DNA of 36,428 nt from Streptomyces mutomycini (GTDB taxonomy: Bacteria > Actinomycetota > Actinomycetes > Streptomycetales > Streptomycetaceae), in assembly GCF_001700505.1 (NCBI RefSeq), contig NZ_MAPV01000080.1, positions 1-36,428 of the forward strand, given 5' to 3'. This document shows positions 24,912 through 34,400 of this stretch, in pieces; position 1 is the first letter of the stretch, and each line of letters begins with the position of its first letter. Both the position numbers and the translations under genes were made by a program. The notes beneath the pieces were generated by a model. It saw only the letters and a program-made list of their open reading frames with translations. It did no database searches and was not told the DNA's origin.

Positions 24912-26504
24912 ATGACGAAACGTGCAGGAATTCTGGTCGCCGTCGGCGCCACGGTCGCGGGTCTGGTGACCGCCGCACCGTCCACCGCGTCCGCGCCGTC
25001 CACCGGAACCACTCCGGCCGCCCCGCGCGCCGCCGCGCCGCTCAAGTGGACCGGCTGCGGGACGAAGGCGTATCCGACGTTGCAGTGCTCAACCGTCCGC
25101 GCTCCACTGGACCATGACAACCCGTCGGGCAGGCCGGTCACCCTCGCCCTCTCCCGGATCCCGCACACGGCGAAGACCTCGCAGGGCCCCCTGCTGGTCA
25201 ACCCCGGTGGCCCGGGCGGCAGCGGGCTCCCGATGGCGGGCTTCGTGGCGTCCTCGCTGCCCGCGAAGCTCGCCGCGCAGTACGACGTGATCGGGTTCGA
25301 CCCGCGCGGGGTCGGGAAGAGCACCCCTGCCCTGAACTGCGTGCCGAAGTACTTCGCGCCCGTACGCCCCGACACCGTGCCGGACTCCTACGAGGCGGAG
25401 AGGACCTCACGCGACCGGGCCGCGTCCTTCGCGGCCGCGTGCGGCGAGAAGCACGGCGACCTGCTGCCGTACATGGACACAGTCAGCGCCGCGAAGGACC
25501 TCGACGTCATCCGCCGGGCCCTGGGCGCGCGGCAGATCAACTACTTCGGATACTCCTACGGCACCTATCTGGGCGCGGTCTACGCCAAGCTGTTCCCCGA
25601 ACGGGTGCGCCGCCTGGTGCTGGACTCGGTCGTCGACCCGGACGGTGTCTGGTACGAGGACAACCTCGGCCAGGACCACGCGTTCGACGCCCGCCACAAG
25701 GCCTTCGCCGCGTGGGTGGCGAAGAACGACGCCCGGTACGGGCTCGGCAAGGACCCCGCCGGCGTGGAAGCCGCGTGGTACCGGATGCGCGACGCGGTGA
25801 AGAAACACCCCGCGGGCGGCAAGGTCGGGCCGGGCGAGCTCGAGGACACCTTCATGCCGGGCGGTTACTACAACGGCTACTGGCCGCGCCTGGCCGAGGT
25901 GTTCGCGGCCTACGTGAACGACAAGGACCAGGACTCGCTCGCCACCGCGTACGAGGACTTCGGCGCCGTCGACAAGAGCGGCGACAACGGGTACTCCGTC
26001 TACGTGGCGGTGCAGTGCCGCGACGCCGGCTGGCCCCGGACGTGGAGCACCTGGCGCAACGACACCTGGCAGGCGCACCGCAAGTCGCCCTTCATGTCAT
26101 GGAACAACACCTGGTACAACGCCCCGTGCGCCACCTGGCCGGTCGAGCCGCTGGAGCCCGTGCGGGTCACGAACGACAGGATCCCGCCCGCGCTGATCCT
26201 CCAGGCCACCGACGACGCGGCCACACCCTACGAGGGCGCCGTCACCATGAGCCGCAGGCTCAAGGGCTCCGGCCTCGTCGTCGAGCAGGGCGGGGGCAAC
26301 CACGGGGTCACACTGAGCGGCAACACGTGCCTGGACGGCCACCTGGTGGACTACCTCACCGACGGCACCCTCCCGACCGGCGGCGGCAGCGGCGCGGACG
26401 CGGTCTGCGACGCCCTGCCGGAGCCGAAGGCCGCCCCGGCCACGAAGGCGGGCACGAACACGAAGGGCAGCACACTGCACGGCCTGCTCGGCTTCCGCAG
26501 CTGA
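24912..26504 (+). CDS. Secreted tripeptidyl aminopeptidase-like alpha/beta hydrolase (S33, Tap/SlpD-like)
   Basis: A 530-aa exported peptidase. The signal peptide has a short basic start (MTKR), a hydrophobic core (GILVAVGATVAGLVTAA) and likely cleavage after an Ala-rich stretch near residue 30. The mature protein has the oxyanion-side motif VNPGGPGGSG, DVIGFDPRGVGKS, the nucleophile Ser215 in GYSYGTYLG, Asp434/435 in ATDDAATP and His464 in GGNHGV. This pattern and size match the Streptomyces Tap/SlpD/SlpE aminopeptidases, which release tripeptides or dipeptides from peptide N-termini outside the cell. The C-terminal tail (after 500) is Ala/Pro/Lys-rich. GGGAGG precedes ATG 24912. It stands alone between the radical SAM and GNAT genes. 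Confidence 0.9.
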   Translation: MTKRAGILVAVGATVAGLVTAAPSTASAPSTGTTPAAPRAAAPLKWTGCGTKAYPTLQCSTVRAPLDHDNPSGRPVTLALSRIPHTAKTSQGPLLVNPGGPGGSGLPMAGFVASSLPAKLAAQYDVIGFDPRGVGKSTPALNCVPKYFAPVRPDTVPDSYEAERTSRDRAASFAAACGEKHGDLLPYMDTVSAAKDLDVIRRALGARQINYFGYSYGTYLGAVYAKLFPERVRRLVLDSVVDPDGVWYEDNLGQDHAFDARHKAFAAWVAKNDARYGLGKDPAGVEAAWYRMRDAVKKHPAGGKVGPGELEDTFMPGGYYNGYWPRLAEVFAAYVNDKDQDSLATAYEDFGAVDKSGDNGYSVYVAVQCRDAGWPRTWSTWRNDTWQAHRKSPFMSWNNTWYNAPCATWPVEPLEPVRVTNDRIPPALILQATDDAATPYEGAVTMSRRLKGSGLVVEQGGGNHGVTLSGNTCLDGHLVDYLTDGTLPTGGGSGADAVCDALPEPKAAPATKAGTNTKGSTLHGLLGFRS

Positions 26505-26549
26505 GAAATGCCGGGCACCGCCCCGGGGGCGTACGACAGGATGGGCCGC

Positions 26550-27188
26550 GTGACTCCTCGGCCCAATCCCGCGCACGCCCCCGGCGTACGGATACGCGAC
26601 ATGACCCTCGGCGACTGTGCCCCGGTGGCGGAGATCCGGGTGCGCGGCTGGCAGCAGGCGTACGCGGGCCTGATCCCGCAGGCGTACCTGGACGCGATGG
26701 ACGTCGCCCAGGACGCCGAGCGCCGGCGCGCACACTTCATGGCGGGCGGCGGGGCGGTGAACCTGGTGGCCGGGACGCCGGACGCCACGGTGACCGGCTG
26801 GGCCTGCTACGGTCCGTGCCGCGACGAGGGCGCCCGCCCCGGAAGCGCGGAGCTGTACGCGCTCTACGTGCACCCCGGCCGCGTCGGTACCGGCATCGGA
26901 GGCGCACTGCTGGCCGAGGTGACCGCCCGGGCATCGGCGGACGGGTTCGGCGAGATGACGCTCTGGGTGCTGAAGGAGAACCTGCGGGCCCGGCGCTTCT
27001 ACGAGCGGGCGGGGTTCGGGCCGGACGGCGCGGAGGAGCCCTTCGAGGCGGGTGGCGCCGTGGTGCCGGAGGTCAGGTACGTCCGCCCGCTCGGGCCTCC
27101 GGCTGCCGGATCAGCCCTGCGAATCAGGCCCACCCGTCTTCGCGGATCGATTACCGTGTCCATGCGGACATACGGACAATCCGCCTGA
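26550..27188 (+). CDS. GNAT family N-acetyltransferase
   Basis: A 212-aa acetyltransferase. The RIRDMTLGDCAPVAEIRVRGWQQAY start is typical of the RimI-like/GNAT group. Acetyl-CoA motif A is ELYALYVHPGRVGTGIGGALL, and motif B is LWVLKENLRARRFYERAGF. The acceptor is unknown. GTG 26550 is preferred, with AGGATGGG just before it; an in-frame ATG at 26508 would add 14 residues. The last 30 residues (after VRPLGPP) are not GNAT-like and run through the hairpin at 27142-27184. That tail may be a real extension or the result of a lost stop codon. It ends 55 bases before the kinase gene and could be its upstream partner or unrelated. Confidence 0.83.
   Translation: MTPRPNPAHAPGVRIRDMTLGDCAPVAEIRVRGWQQAYAGLIPQAYLDAMDVAQDAERRRAHFMAGGGAVNLVAGTPDATVTGWACYGPCRDEGARPGSAELYALYVHPGRVGTGIGGALLAEVTARASADGFGEMTLWVLKENLRARRFYERAGFGPDGAEEPFEAGGAVVPEVRYVRPLGPPAAGSALRIRPTRLRGSITVSMRTYGQSA
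27142..27184 (+). other. Nested hairpin between GNAT and the defence locus
   Basis: The outer arms are GCGGAT (27142-27147) and ATCCGC (27179-27184). The inner arms are CCGTGTCC (27154-27161) and GGAC plus ACGG (27166-27169 and 27172-27175) with a 2-base bulge and an ATGC loop. It overlaps the last GNAT codons and lies about 60 bases before the kinase GTG. It may be a terminator, an operator for the kinase-drmD-drmMI unit, or both. The local AT content is above its surroundings, as in promoters. Confidence 0.45.
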
Positions 27189-27243
27189 TCAGGCCGCCAC
27201 GAGGACTCCACGGGCCGGCCGACGACAAGGACCGAGGACCGAC

Positions 27244-28416
27244 GTGCAGACCACCCCTCTCAGCCCCGAGGACCCCGCGGATCTCGGCGGCTTCGAGCTG
27301 CTCGGGAGGATCGGTCACGGAGGTATGGGGCAGGTCTTCCTCGGCGAATCGCAGGGCGGCGAGCCTGCCGCCGTGAAGGTGATCAAGCCGACGGTGGTGG
27401 ACTCCGAGTCGCGGCAGCGTTTCGCGCAGGAGATCGAGATCCTCAAGACTGTGTGGGGCCCGCGCATCGCGGCCTTCCTGGGCGCGGACCCCGAGGCGGA
27501 TCGGCCCTGGCTGGCGACCGAGTACGTGGATGGTCCTGACCTCGGCAAGCACGTCACGATGCACGGCCCCCTGCCGTCGCTCCTCGTCGCCTCGCTCGGC
27601 GCGACGCTCGCCGAAGCGCTGGCCTCCGTGCACCTGCAGGGACTGCTGCACCGCGACCTCAAGCCGGCGAACATCCTGCTCGGCCCCAACGGCCCCAAGG
27701 TCATCGACTTCGGCCTTGCCGTCTTCGCCGAGTCGAACGTGTCGCTCACCGCGCCCAACCAGGTGGTCGGCACCCCGGTCTGCATGGCCCCGGAGCAGGC
27801 GGCCGGCGTCAAGCCGCTCACCGGCGCGGTCGACGTGTACGCGCTCGGCGCCCTGCTCCTGTACGCGGCGACCGAGCACTACCCGTACCAGGGCGCGACC
27901 CCGTTCATGGTCTTCCACCTGACGACCGACCCGAACACCCTCCCCGACCTCACCGGCCTCCCCGCCGAGCTCACCCCGCTGCTCACGGTGATGCTCGCCC
28001 AAGACCCGAAGGACCGACCCGCGCTCTCCGAGGTCGTCAGCCGGTGCCGGGCGGTCATCGAGGCGCAGGGCATGAAGGTCGCGCAGGCCCGCCGCAAGCT
28101 GACCACGTACACGACGGGCACCGCACCGCAGAGCACCACCGTCGAGCCTGCGCCCACACCCACCGTGCCGCCGACGCTGCCGTTCGCGGACCTGCGTACG
28201 GTCACGACCGACGAGCCCGCACCGCTGTCACCGGCACCCACAGTGGAATTTCCCCCTCCCACCGTGAAGGAACCGGAGCCACAGCCGCAGCCCGTGCCCC
28301 AGCCCCCCAGCACACGCCGCCGCACACCGGCCCCACGCACCCGGCGTCACTCCGCCCAGGCCCGTAGGACCGCCGAGCAGCTGCGCAAGGCGTACGCCGC
28401 GAAGACCCCCTTCTGA
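27244..28416 (+). CDS. Soluble Ser/Thr protein kinase next to the DISARM genes
   Basis: A 390-aa Hanks-type kinase. The Gly-rich loop is IGHGGMGQVF (23-32), with catalytic Lys45 in AAVKVIK, HRDLKPANIL with Asp138, DFG at 155-157, and APEQ closing the activation segment; all key residues are intact. After the kinase fold (about 1-280) comes a Pro/Thr/Glu-rich linker and a strongly basic tail (STRRRTPAPRTRRHSAQARR). Unlike PknB-type kinases, no membrane helix or PASTA domain is present, so it acts in the cytoplasm. GTG 27244 is chosen because the conserved fold begins about 14 residues later; GAGGA lies about five bases upstream. The frame is open further upstream into the GNAT gene without kinase sequence. 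It is 72 bases from drmD on the same strand. Kinases act in Pgl/BREX (PglW) and in staphylococcal phage defence (Stk2), so a defence role is plausible. Confidence 0.88.
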   Translation: MQTTPLSPEDPADLGGFELLGRIGHGGMGQVFLGESQGGEPAAVKVIKPTVVDSESRQRFAQEIEILKTVWGPRIAAFLGADPEADRPWLATEYVDGPDLGKHVTMHGPLPSLLVASLGATLAEALASVHLQGLLHRDLKPANILLGPNGPKVIDFGLAVFAESNVSLTAPNQVVGTPVCMAPEQAAGVKPLTGAVDVYALGALLLYAATEHYPYQGATPFMVFHLTTDPNTLPDLTGLPAELTPLLTVMLAQDPKDRPALSEVVSRCRAVIEAQGMKVAQARRKLTTYTTGTAPQSTTVEPAPTPTVPPTLPFADLRTVTTDEPAPLSPAPTVEFPPPTVKEPEPQPQPVPQPPSTRRRTPAPRTRRHSAQARRTAEQLRKAYAAKTPF

Positions 28417-28488
28417 CCGACGGCCGCAAGAACCCACGCCCCACGTGCACCACAGCCATAAGCACCATCGCCATCCAGGAGGCCGCGG

Positions 28489-31383
28489 GTGACCGCCGAC
28501 CAGAGCACCGCCACCACGTCGAGTGACAAGGACGCCCAGTACCCACCGGGCGCCCAGATCCTCGTACGCGACGAGGTGTGGCTCGTACGGACCACCACCC
28601 GCACCGAACACGACGGCGCCCGGATCGAGGCTGTGGGCGCCTCGGAGTTCGTCCGCGACCGGGAAGCGGTCTTCTTCACCGAGCTGGACCGCGTCGAGCT
28701 GATCGACCCGCGCGAGACCAAGCTCGTGCGCGACGACTCACCGAACTTCCGCCGCTCCCGCCTCTTCCTGGAAGCGGTACTCCGCAAGACGGCGCTGCCC
28801 CAGTCGGAGCGCGGTCTGGCGCTCGCGGACCAGTTCCTGATGGATCCGCTTCCCTACCAGCAGCGCCCCGCGGAGCTCGCCCTCTCCGGCCGCAACCTGC
28901 GTCCCCGCCTCCTCATCGCCGACGTCGTCGGCCTCGGCAAGACCCTGGAAATCGGGCTGACCCTGGCGGAGTTGATCCGTCGGGGCCGCGGTGAGCGCAT
29001 CCTCGTCGTCACGCCGCAGCACGTCCTCGAACAGTTCCAGCACGAGCTGTGGACCCGGTTCGCGATCCCGCTGATCCGCCTGGACTCGGTGGGCATCGAG
29101 CGCATCCAGCGTGAAATCCCTGCCGGGCGCAACCCGTTCACCTACTTCAAGCGCGTAATCGTCTCCATCGACACCCTGAAGAACACGGACCAGTACAAGC
29201 ACCACCTGGAGCGCATCAACTGGGACGCGGTCGTCATCGACGAGTCCCACAACCTCATCAACAAGGGCTCCCTGCGCAACCAGCTCGCCCAGATCCTCGC
29301 TCCGCGCACCGATGCCCTGATCCTCGCGTCCGCGACCCCGCACAACGGCAACGCCCGTTCGTTCGCGGAGCTGATCTCGCTCCTGGACCCGGCGGCGATC
29401 CGGGACGCGGAGAACTACCGCGCCGAGGACATCGAGCACCTCTTCATCCGGCGTACCAAGGTCAGCCCCGAGGTCCGCGACCAGATGAAGGGCCAGTGGG
29501 CGGACCGCGGCCCCTCGCAGTCCGTACGCTGCTCCGCCACCCCCGCCGAGGAGAAGATCTTCGAGGAACTCGCCGAGGTCTGGCTGCCGACGGACGGGCG
29601 GAAGTCCGTCAGCGACGTCCCCCTCTTCCCGTACACGCTCCTCAAGTCGTTCCTCTCCTCGCACGCGGCGCTCAAGGCGACCGTCGCCGCACGCATCAAG
29701 ACACTGGAGAAGAAGAACGCCCCTCAGGGCACGGCGGCCGAGATGGCGGCTCTGCACCGGCTCCGTGAGCTCGCGGCCAGCATGACGGAGGCCGAGTCAG
29801 CGAAGTTCGCCGCACTCGTCGAGCAGTTGAAGGCGATCGGCGTTGGTCCGAAGTCGGACGCCCGTGTCGTCGTCTTCTCCGAGCGCGTCCAGACCCTGGA
29901 GTGGCTGCGCACGGTGGTGCCGGCCGCGCTCGGTTTCCGCGCCGGGAAGGCGGCCGAAGCAGCCGCCCGGGTCATGCACGGAGGGCTCTCCGACGAGCAG
30001 CAGATGCAGTGCGTCGAGGACTTCGGCCTGGCTGACACTCCCGTACGCATGCTGTTCACCGGCGACGTGGCATCCGAAGGCGTCAACCTGCACCGCCAGT
30101 GCCACCAACTGATCCATTACGACGTTCCGTGGTCGCTGATCCGCATCGAGCAGCGCAACGGCCGTATCGACCGCTACGGGCAGGCGCACCAGCCGCAGTT
30201 CCGCGCGCTGATCCTCACCACCGAGGTGGACGGCGCGAAGGACGACACCCTCGTCGCCGAACGCCTCCTGGACCGCGAGGACGAGGCACACCGGGCGCTG
30301 GGCACAGCGGAGGCCGTGTCCGGGCTGTACCGCGCGGAGGCCGAGGAGAAGTCCCTCATCCAGGACCTGCTGCGCGGCCGTACGGTCGACGAGTCCCTCG
30401 CCGCCCACAACGCCTCCTCCGCCGACGACGACGCGGGCATGGACGACTTCCTGGCCGATTTCTTCGGTTCGGTGGGGGACGAGACCGCCGCGGAGTCGGA
30501 CGGTGCGGTCCCCGGGCAGGCCGGCCACGGCGGCGGAAGCGTGCCGCAGGCCCGTGTGCCCAGGCTGTTCACCTCCACCCGCGAGTTCTTCGACGAGGCG
30601 CTGCGCGAGGTGTTCCCCGACGCGCAGGACCGACTGGATCTGTCCACGGACCAGGAGTCGGGCCTGATCTCGTTCCGTCCTCCCGCCGATCTCGTCCACC
30701 GCATGAAGGCTCTCCCGCTGGACTACGTACGCGAACAGCGTCTGCGCGAACGCCTCCTGGTGACGCTCAACCGCCGCCTGGCCGAGCACTCCCTTCAGCG
30801 GGCCCGGGAGTCCTCGACGTCGAGCTGGCCGGAGATCTCGCTGCTCACGGAGCTGCACCCGGTGGTGGAATGGCTGACCGACAAGGTCTTGGTACGCCTC
30901 AACCGCCAGGAGGCGCCGGTCGTCACGGCGGCGGTCGACCGGGCGACGTACCTCGTCCAGGGCATCTACTCCAACGCGCTCGGCCGGCCGACCGTCGTCA
31001 AGTGGATGGCCGTCACCGCTGACGGCGCGGTCAACGACGACATGGTGGCCGTCCTTCAACGCGCCGGAGTGGGCCCGTCGATGGCCAACCCGATGCAGGC
31101 GCACGACACCGCACGGCTGCGCGAGGCGGTTCCTGACGTCCTGCACGCCGCGGAGGCCTTCCTGGAGGAGCACCGCGAGGCCTGGGACGAGCCGCTGCGC
31201 GAGCCGATCGAGAAGTACAAGCGGCGGCTGGGTGAGTGGAAGCAGCCGACCCTCGCGGAGGGCGGCGCGTCACTCGCGGGCGACCACGCGAAGGAGCGGC
31301 TCGCCTCGCTGGCCGACTCGCTCCTCACCACCGGCCGCCCGATGCTGCGGGTGCTGGCCGTCCTGGCGCCGACGGCGTCATGA
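28489..31383 (+). CDS. drmD: SNF2/RapA-like helicase, class 1 DISARM DrmD
   Basis: A 964-aa superfamily 2 ATPase. Motif I is DVVGLGKT (145-152), motif Ia VVTPQHVLEQF, motif II DESH (251-254) and motif III SATPHNGN (281-288). RRTK follows, and then the second RecA lobe, with VVVFSERVQTLEWL, FTGDVASEGVNL and motif VI QRNGRIDRYGQ (555-565), so the enzyme appears active. The order and the DVVGLGKT variant fit the SNF2/RapA group to which DrmD belongs. The C-terminal third (from about 690) lacks familiar motifs. AGGAGG at 28477-28482 fixes GTG 28489. It is followed 88 bases later by the giant adenine methylase, the drmD-drmMI order of class 1 DISARM. Its role is to help exclude incoming phage DNA; the exact step is unsettled. 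An alternative is a helicase of an unnamed methylase-linked system. Confidence 0.85.
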   Translation: MTADQSTATTSSDKDAQYPPGAQILVRDEVWLVRTTTRTEHDGARIEAVGASEFVRDREAVFFTELDRVELIDPRETKLVRDDSPNFRRSRLFLEAVLRKTALPQSERGLALADQFLMDPLPYQQRPAELALSGRNLRPRLLIADVVGLGKTLEIGLTLAELIRRGRGERILVVTPQHVLEQFQHELWTRFAIPLIRLDSVGIERIQREIPAGRNPFTYFKRVIVSIDTLKNTDQYKHHLERINWDAVVIDESHNLINKGSLRNQLAQILAPRTDALILASATPHNGNARSFAELISLLDPAAIRDAENYRAEDIEHLFIRRTKVSPEVRDQMKGQWADRGPSQSVRCSATPAEEKIFEELAEVWLPTDGRKSVSDVPLFPYTLLKSFLSSHAALKATVAARIKTLEKKNAPQGTAAEMAALHRLRELAASMTEAESAKFAALVEQLKAIGVGPKSDARVVVFSERVQTLEWLRTVVPAALGFRAGKAAEAAARVMHGGLSDEQQMQCVEDFGLADTPVRMLFTGDVASEGVNLHRQCHQLIHYDVPWSLIRIEQRNGRIDRYGQAHQPQFRALILTTEVDGAKDDTLVAERLLDREDEAHRALGTAEAVSGLYRAEAEEKSLIQDLLRGRTVDESLAAHNASSADDDAGMDDFLADFFGSVGDETAAESDGAVPGQAGHGGGSVPQARVPRLFTSTREFFDEALREVFPDAQDRLDLSTDQESGLISFRPPADLVHRMKALPLDYVREQRLRERLLVTLNRRLAEHSLQRARESSTSSWPEISLLTELHPVVEWLTDKVLVRLNRQEAPVVTAAVDRATYLVQGIYSNALGRPTVVKWMAVTADGAVNDDMVAVLQRAGVGPSMANPMQAHDTARLREAVPDVLHAAEAFLEEHREAWDEPLREPIEKYKRRLGEWKQPTLAEGGASLAGDHAKERLASLADSLLTTGRPMLRVLAVLAPTAS

Positions 31384-31471
31384 ACACCGCCGTCACGCCG
31401 GCTTCCGCACGCCGGTCATCGCCCCTGCTTCCGCTTTCCTCCGCCTCCTGTTCCCGCGAAGGTTCTGACTC

Positions 31472-34400
31472 ATGACGTACGACTCCTTGATGAACCGCGG
31501 TGAGTACTTCTCCGCGCACTATCTGGCCGAGGTACTGCCCAAGGACCTCAAGTCCGGGCTGCTCGCGGAGTGGAAGCAGCGGGAGGACGAGGCGGCGGAG
31601 GCGCTGAAGGCCGCTGCCGAGGCATCCGGCGCAGAGGCGGAACCAGCTGCCGATGCGCTGCCGGTCACGCCCCGTGCCGGGCTGCGCGCCCTGCGCCGCC
31701 CGTACTTCCGGGCCCGTTCGTACTTCGCCCTCGGCGAGGAGCACGACGCCGCTGAGTCCTCGGCCTCGGCGAGCGACGACGACGCCGTCACGTACGCGTC
31801 CCCGGAGTGGCGGGAGCGCGTGCGCGCGCTGAACGCGGACGTCCTGCGCGCCCTCGGTTTCGACGCCAAGCCGCGCACCATCACCGTGGAGCGGGCGGAG
31901 CAGTCGTACGAGGTGCGGGTCGCCCACTTCGAGAAGGGACTCGTCGCTCTGGACTGCGGCTGGTCCGCCGAACCGGACGCCGCCATGGACCCGAACGGTC
32001 CCGGCCGTCTGCTGGAACAGCTGGTCCTGGACGGCCAGCACCGGGTGACGACGGGCTCCAAGCTCGCCTCGTTCCTCTTCGCCTGCGAGGACGCCCCTCG
32101 CTATGTCCTGCTGCTGGTCGGCGGTGTCGTCGTCCTCGCGGACCGTGCGGCCTGGGGCGAGGGCCGGTACCTGGCGGTCTCCCTGGACGCCGCTCTGGAA
32201 CGCAACGACACCAAGGCCGGTGGCGAGCTCGACACCGTGGCAGCCTTGTTCGGCGCCGACTCGCTCCGTACGCCGGAGGAGGGCGGCGAGAACCCGCTCG
32301 CCGGGCTGGTCGACAAGTCGACGAAGCGTGCTGTCGGCGTGTCCAGCGAACTCCGCGACGGCCTGCGGATCAGCGTCGAGCTCATCGCCAACGAGGTCTT
32401 GGAGCGCCTGCGCGAACAGGGCGTCCGCCCGGAGGACGTCAAGGAACTCCCGGAGCTGGGCCGCCAGTTGACCCGCGAGTCGTTGCGCTTCCTCTACCGC
32501 ATCCTGTTCCTGCTGTACGCCGAGGCGCGCCCCGAGCTCGGCATCCTGCCCTCCGACTACCCCGAGTACCAGCAGGGCTACGGCCTGGCCCGCCTCGGCG
32601 ACCTGGTCGCGGAGCAGGACCTGGTGGACGAGAAGTCCCGTCGCGGCTTCTACCTGTACGAGTCACTCGACCTGCTCTTCCGCAAGGTCCAGGAGGGCTA
32701 CCGCCCGCGCCGCACCCACGGGGCGCCTTCTTCTCCTGCGGAGAAGGCGTCCGAGGATCTGGGTCTGCGTTTCGAGCCGCTGCACTCCAAGCTGTTCGAG
32801 CAGGAGTCCATCAAGCTGATCGGCGCGCGTACCGTCCCGGACCCCCGCCACGACGCGGACGAGCCCGGCTCGGAACGCTTCCTGGACACCCGCCTGCGCA
32901 ACGCCACCCTGTACCGCGTGCTGCGTCTGCTGATGCTCACGCGTGGCAAGCGCAAGGAGCGCGGTGGCTTCATCTCGTACGCCCAGCTCGGTATCAACCA
33001 GCTGGGTGCGGTCTACGAGGGCCTGATGTCGTACTCCGGTTTCGTCGCCGGCGAGGAGCTGTACGAGGTCGCGAAGAACGGCGACCCGAAGGACGGCTCC
33101 TGGCTGGTCCCGTCCTCGCGGGCCGACGAGTACGCCGACTCCGTGTACGTACGGGAGCGCGACGAGTACACCGGCGAGGAGCGGCGCGTCCGCCACGCCC
33201 CCGGCTCGTTCGTCTACCGCCTCTCCGGCCGCGATCGCCAGACCTCGGCCTCGTACTACACCCCGGAGTCCCTGACCAAGGTCACCGTCCAGCTGGCGCT
33301 CCAGCACCGCCTGGACCAGGACGACACGGTGACTCCCGCGCGCGAGATGCTGGACTGGAAGATCTGCGAGCCGGCGCTGGGCTCGGGGGCGTTCCTCAAC
33401 GAGGCGATCAACCAGGTGGCGGCGGAGTATCTGCGGCGCCGCCAGGACGAGTTGGGCGTCGCGATCGATACGGAGAAGTACGCCCAGGAGCTCCAGAAGG
33501 CCAAGGCGTACATCGCCCTGCACAACTCCTACGGCGTCGACCTCAACGAGACGGCCGTGGAGCTGGCCGAGGTGTCGCTGTGGCTGAACACGATGCACCC
33601 CGGCATGGAGGCCCCGTGGTTCGGCCTGCACCTGCGGCGCGGCAACTCGCTGATCGGCGGACGGCGCGAGGTGTACGGCCCGGAGCGCCTGAAGAAGGGC
33701 GGCTGGCTGGGCACCACCCCGGAACGCTTCCCGCTGGCGGACGCGGTGGCCGGTGCGGAGCTCCCGGTGGGGGCGGTGCACCACTTCTTGCTCCCGGCGA
33801 AGGAGTGGGGCGCGGTCGCGGCCGAGAAGGAGGCCAAGGCACTGGCCCCGGAGGCGGCGAAGGCACTGGGCGCGTGGCGGAAGGCGATCACGAAGTCGCC
33901 GAGTACGAAGCAGACGGCCCGGCTGCAGGGGCTGGCGCGGCGGGCGGAGTACCTGTGGGGCCTGGTGGTGCGCCGCCTGGAAATCTCGGAGCGGGACATC
34001 TCACGCCGGATCGACGTGTGGGGCGCGGAGGAGGGCTGGCTACGGTCGCCCGAGGTCGCGGTGCAGAGAGATAAGGTGCTGGCGGACCTGGAGGCGGTAG
34101 ACACCCCGTACTGGCGGCTGAAGACGCTGATGGACACGTGGTGCGCGCTGTGGTTCTGGCCGGTGCAGGAGGCCGCGCTGCTGGACGGATCGGCCGAGCA
34201 GTACGCACGGCCGGCCGAGGTCGCGGGCGTCACGGCGGACCACGAGTCCGGCGTGCTCATGTCCTGGGAGACGGACGACCTGTTCGGCGAGACGACGGAC
34301 TCGCGTGAGCTGACGCGGGAGTCGGTGGAGCGGCGACGCGGGACGGGCCGCCGGAAGGAGCAGATCCGGGAACAGAGGCGGCCGGTGATACCCCTGGCGG

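Noticed and set aside
31807..34074. 755-aa open frame on the plus strand
   Set aside because: Its translation is Arg/Gly/Ala-rich with no motif, and it overlaps the methylase frame that carries EPALGSGAF, GNSL and NPPW. It is a high-GC shadow.
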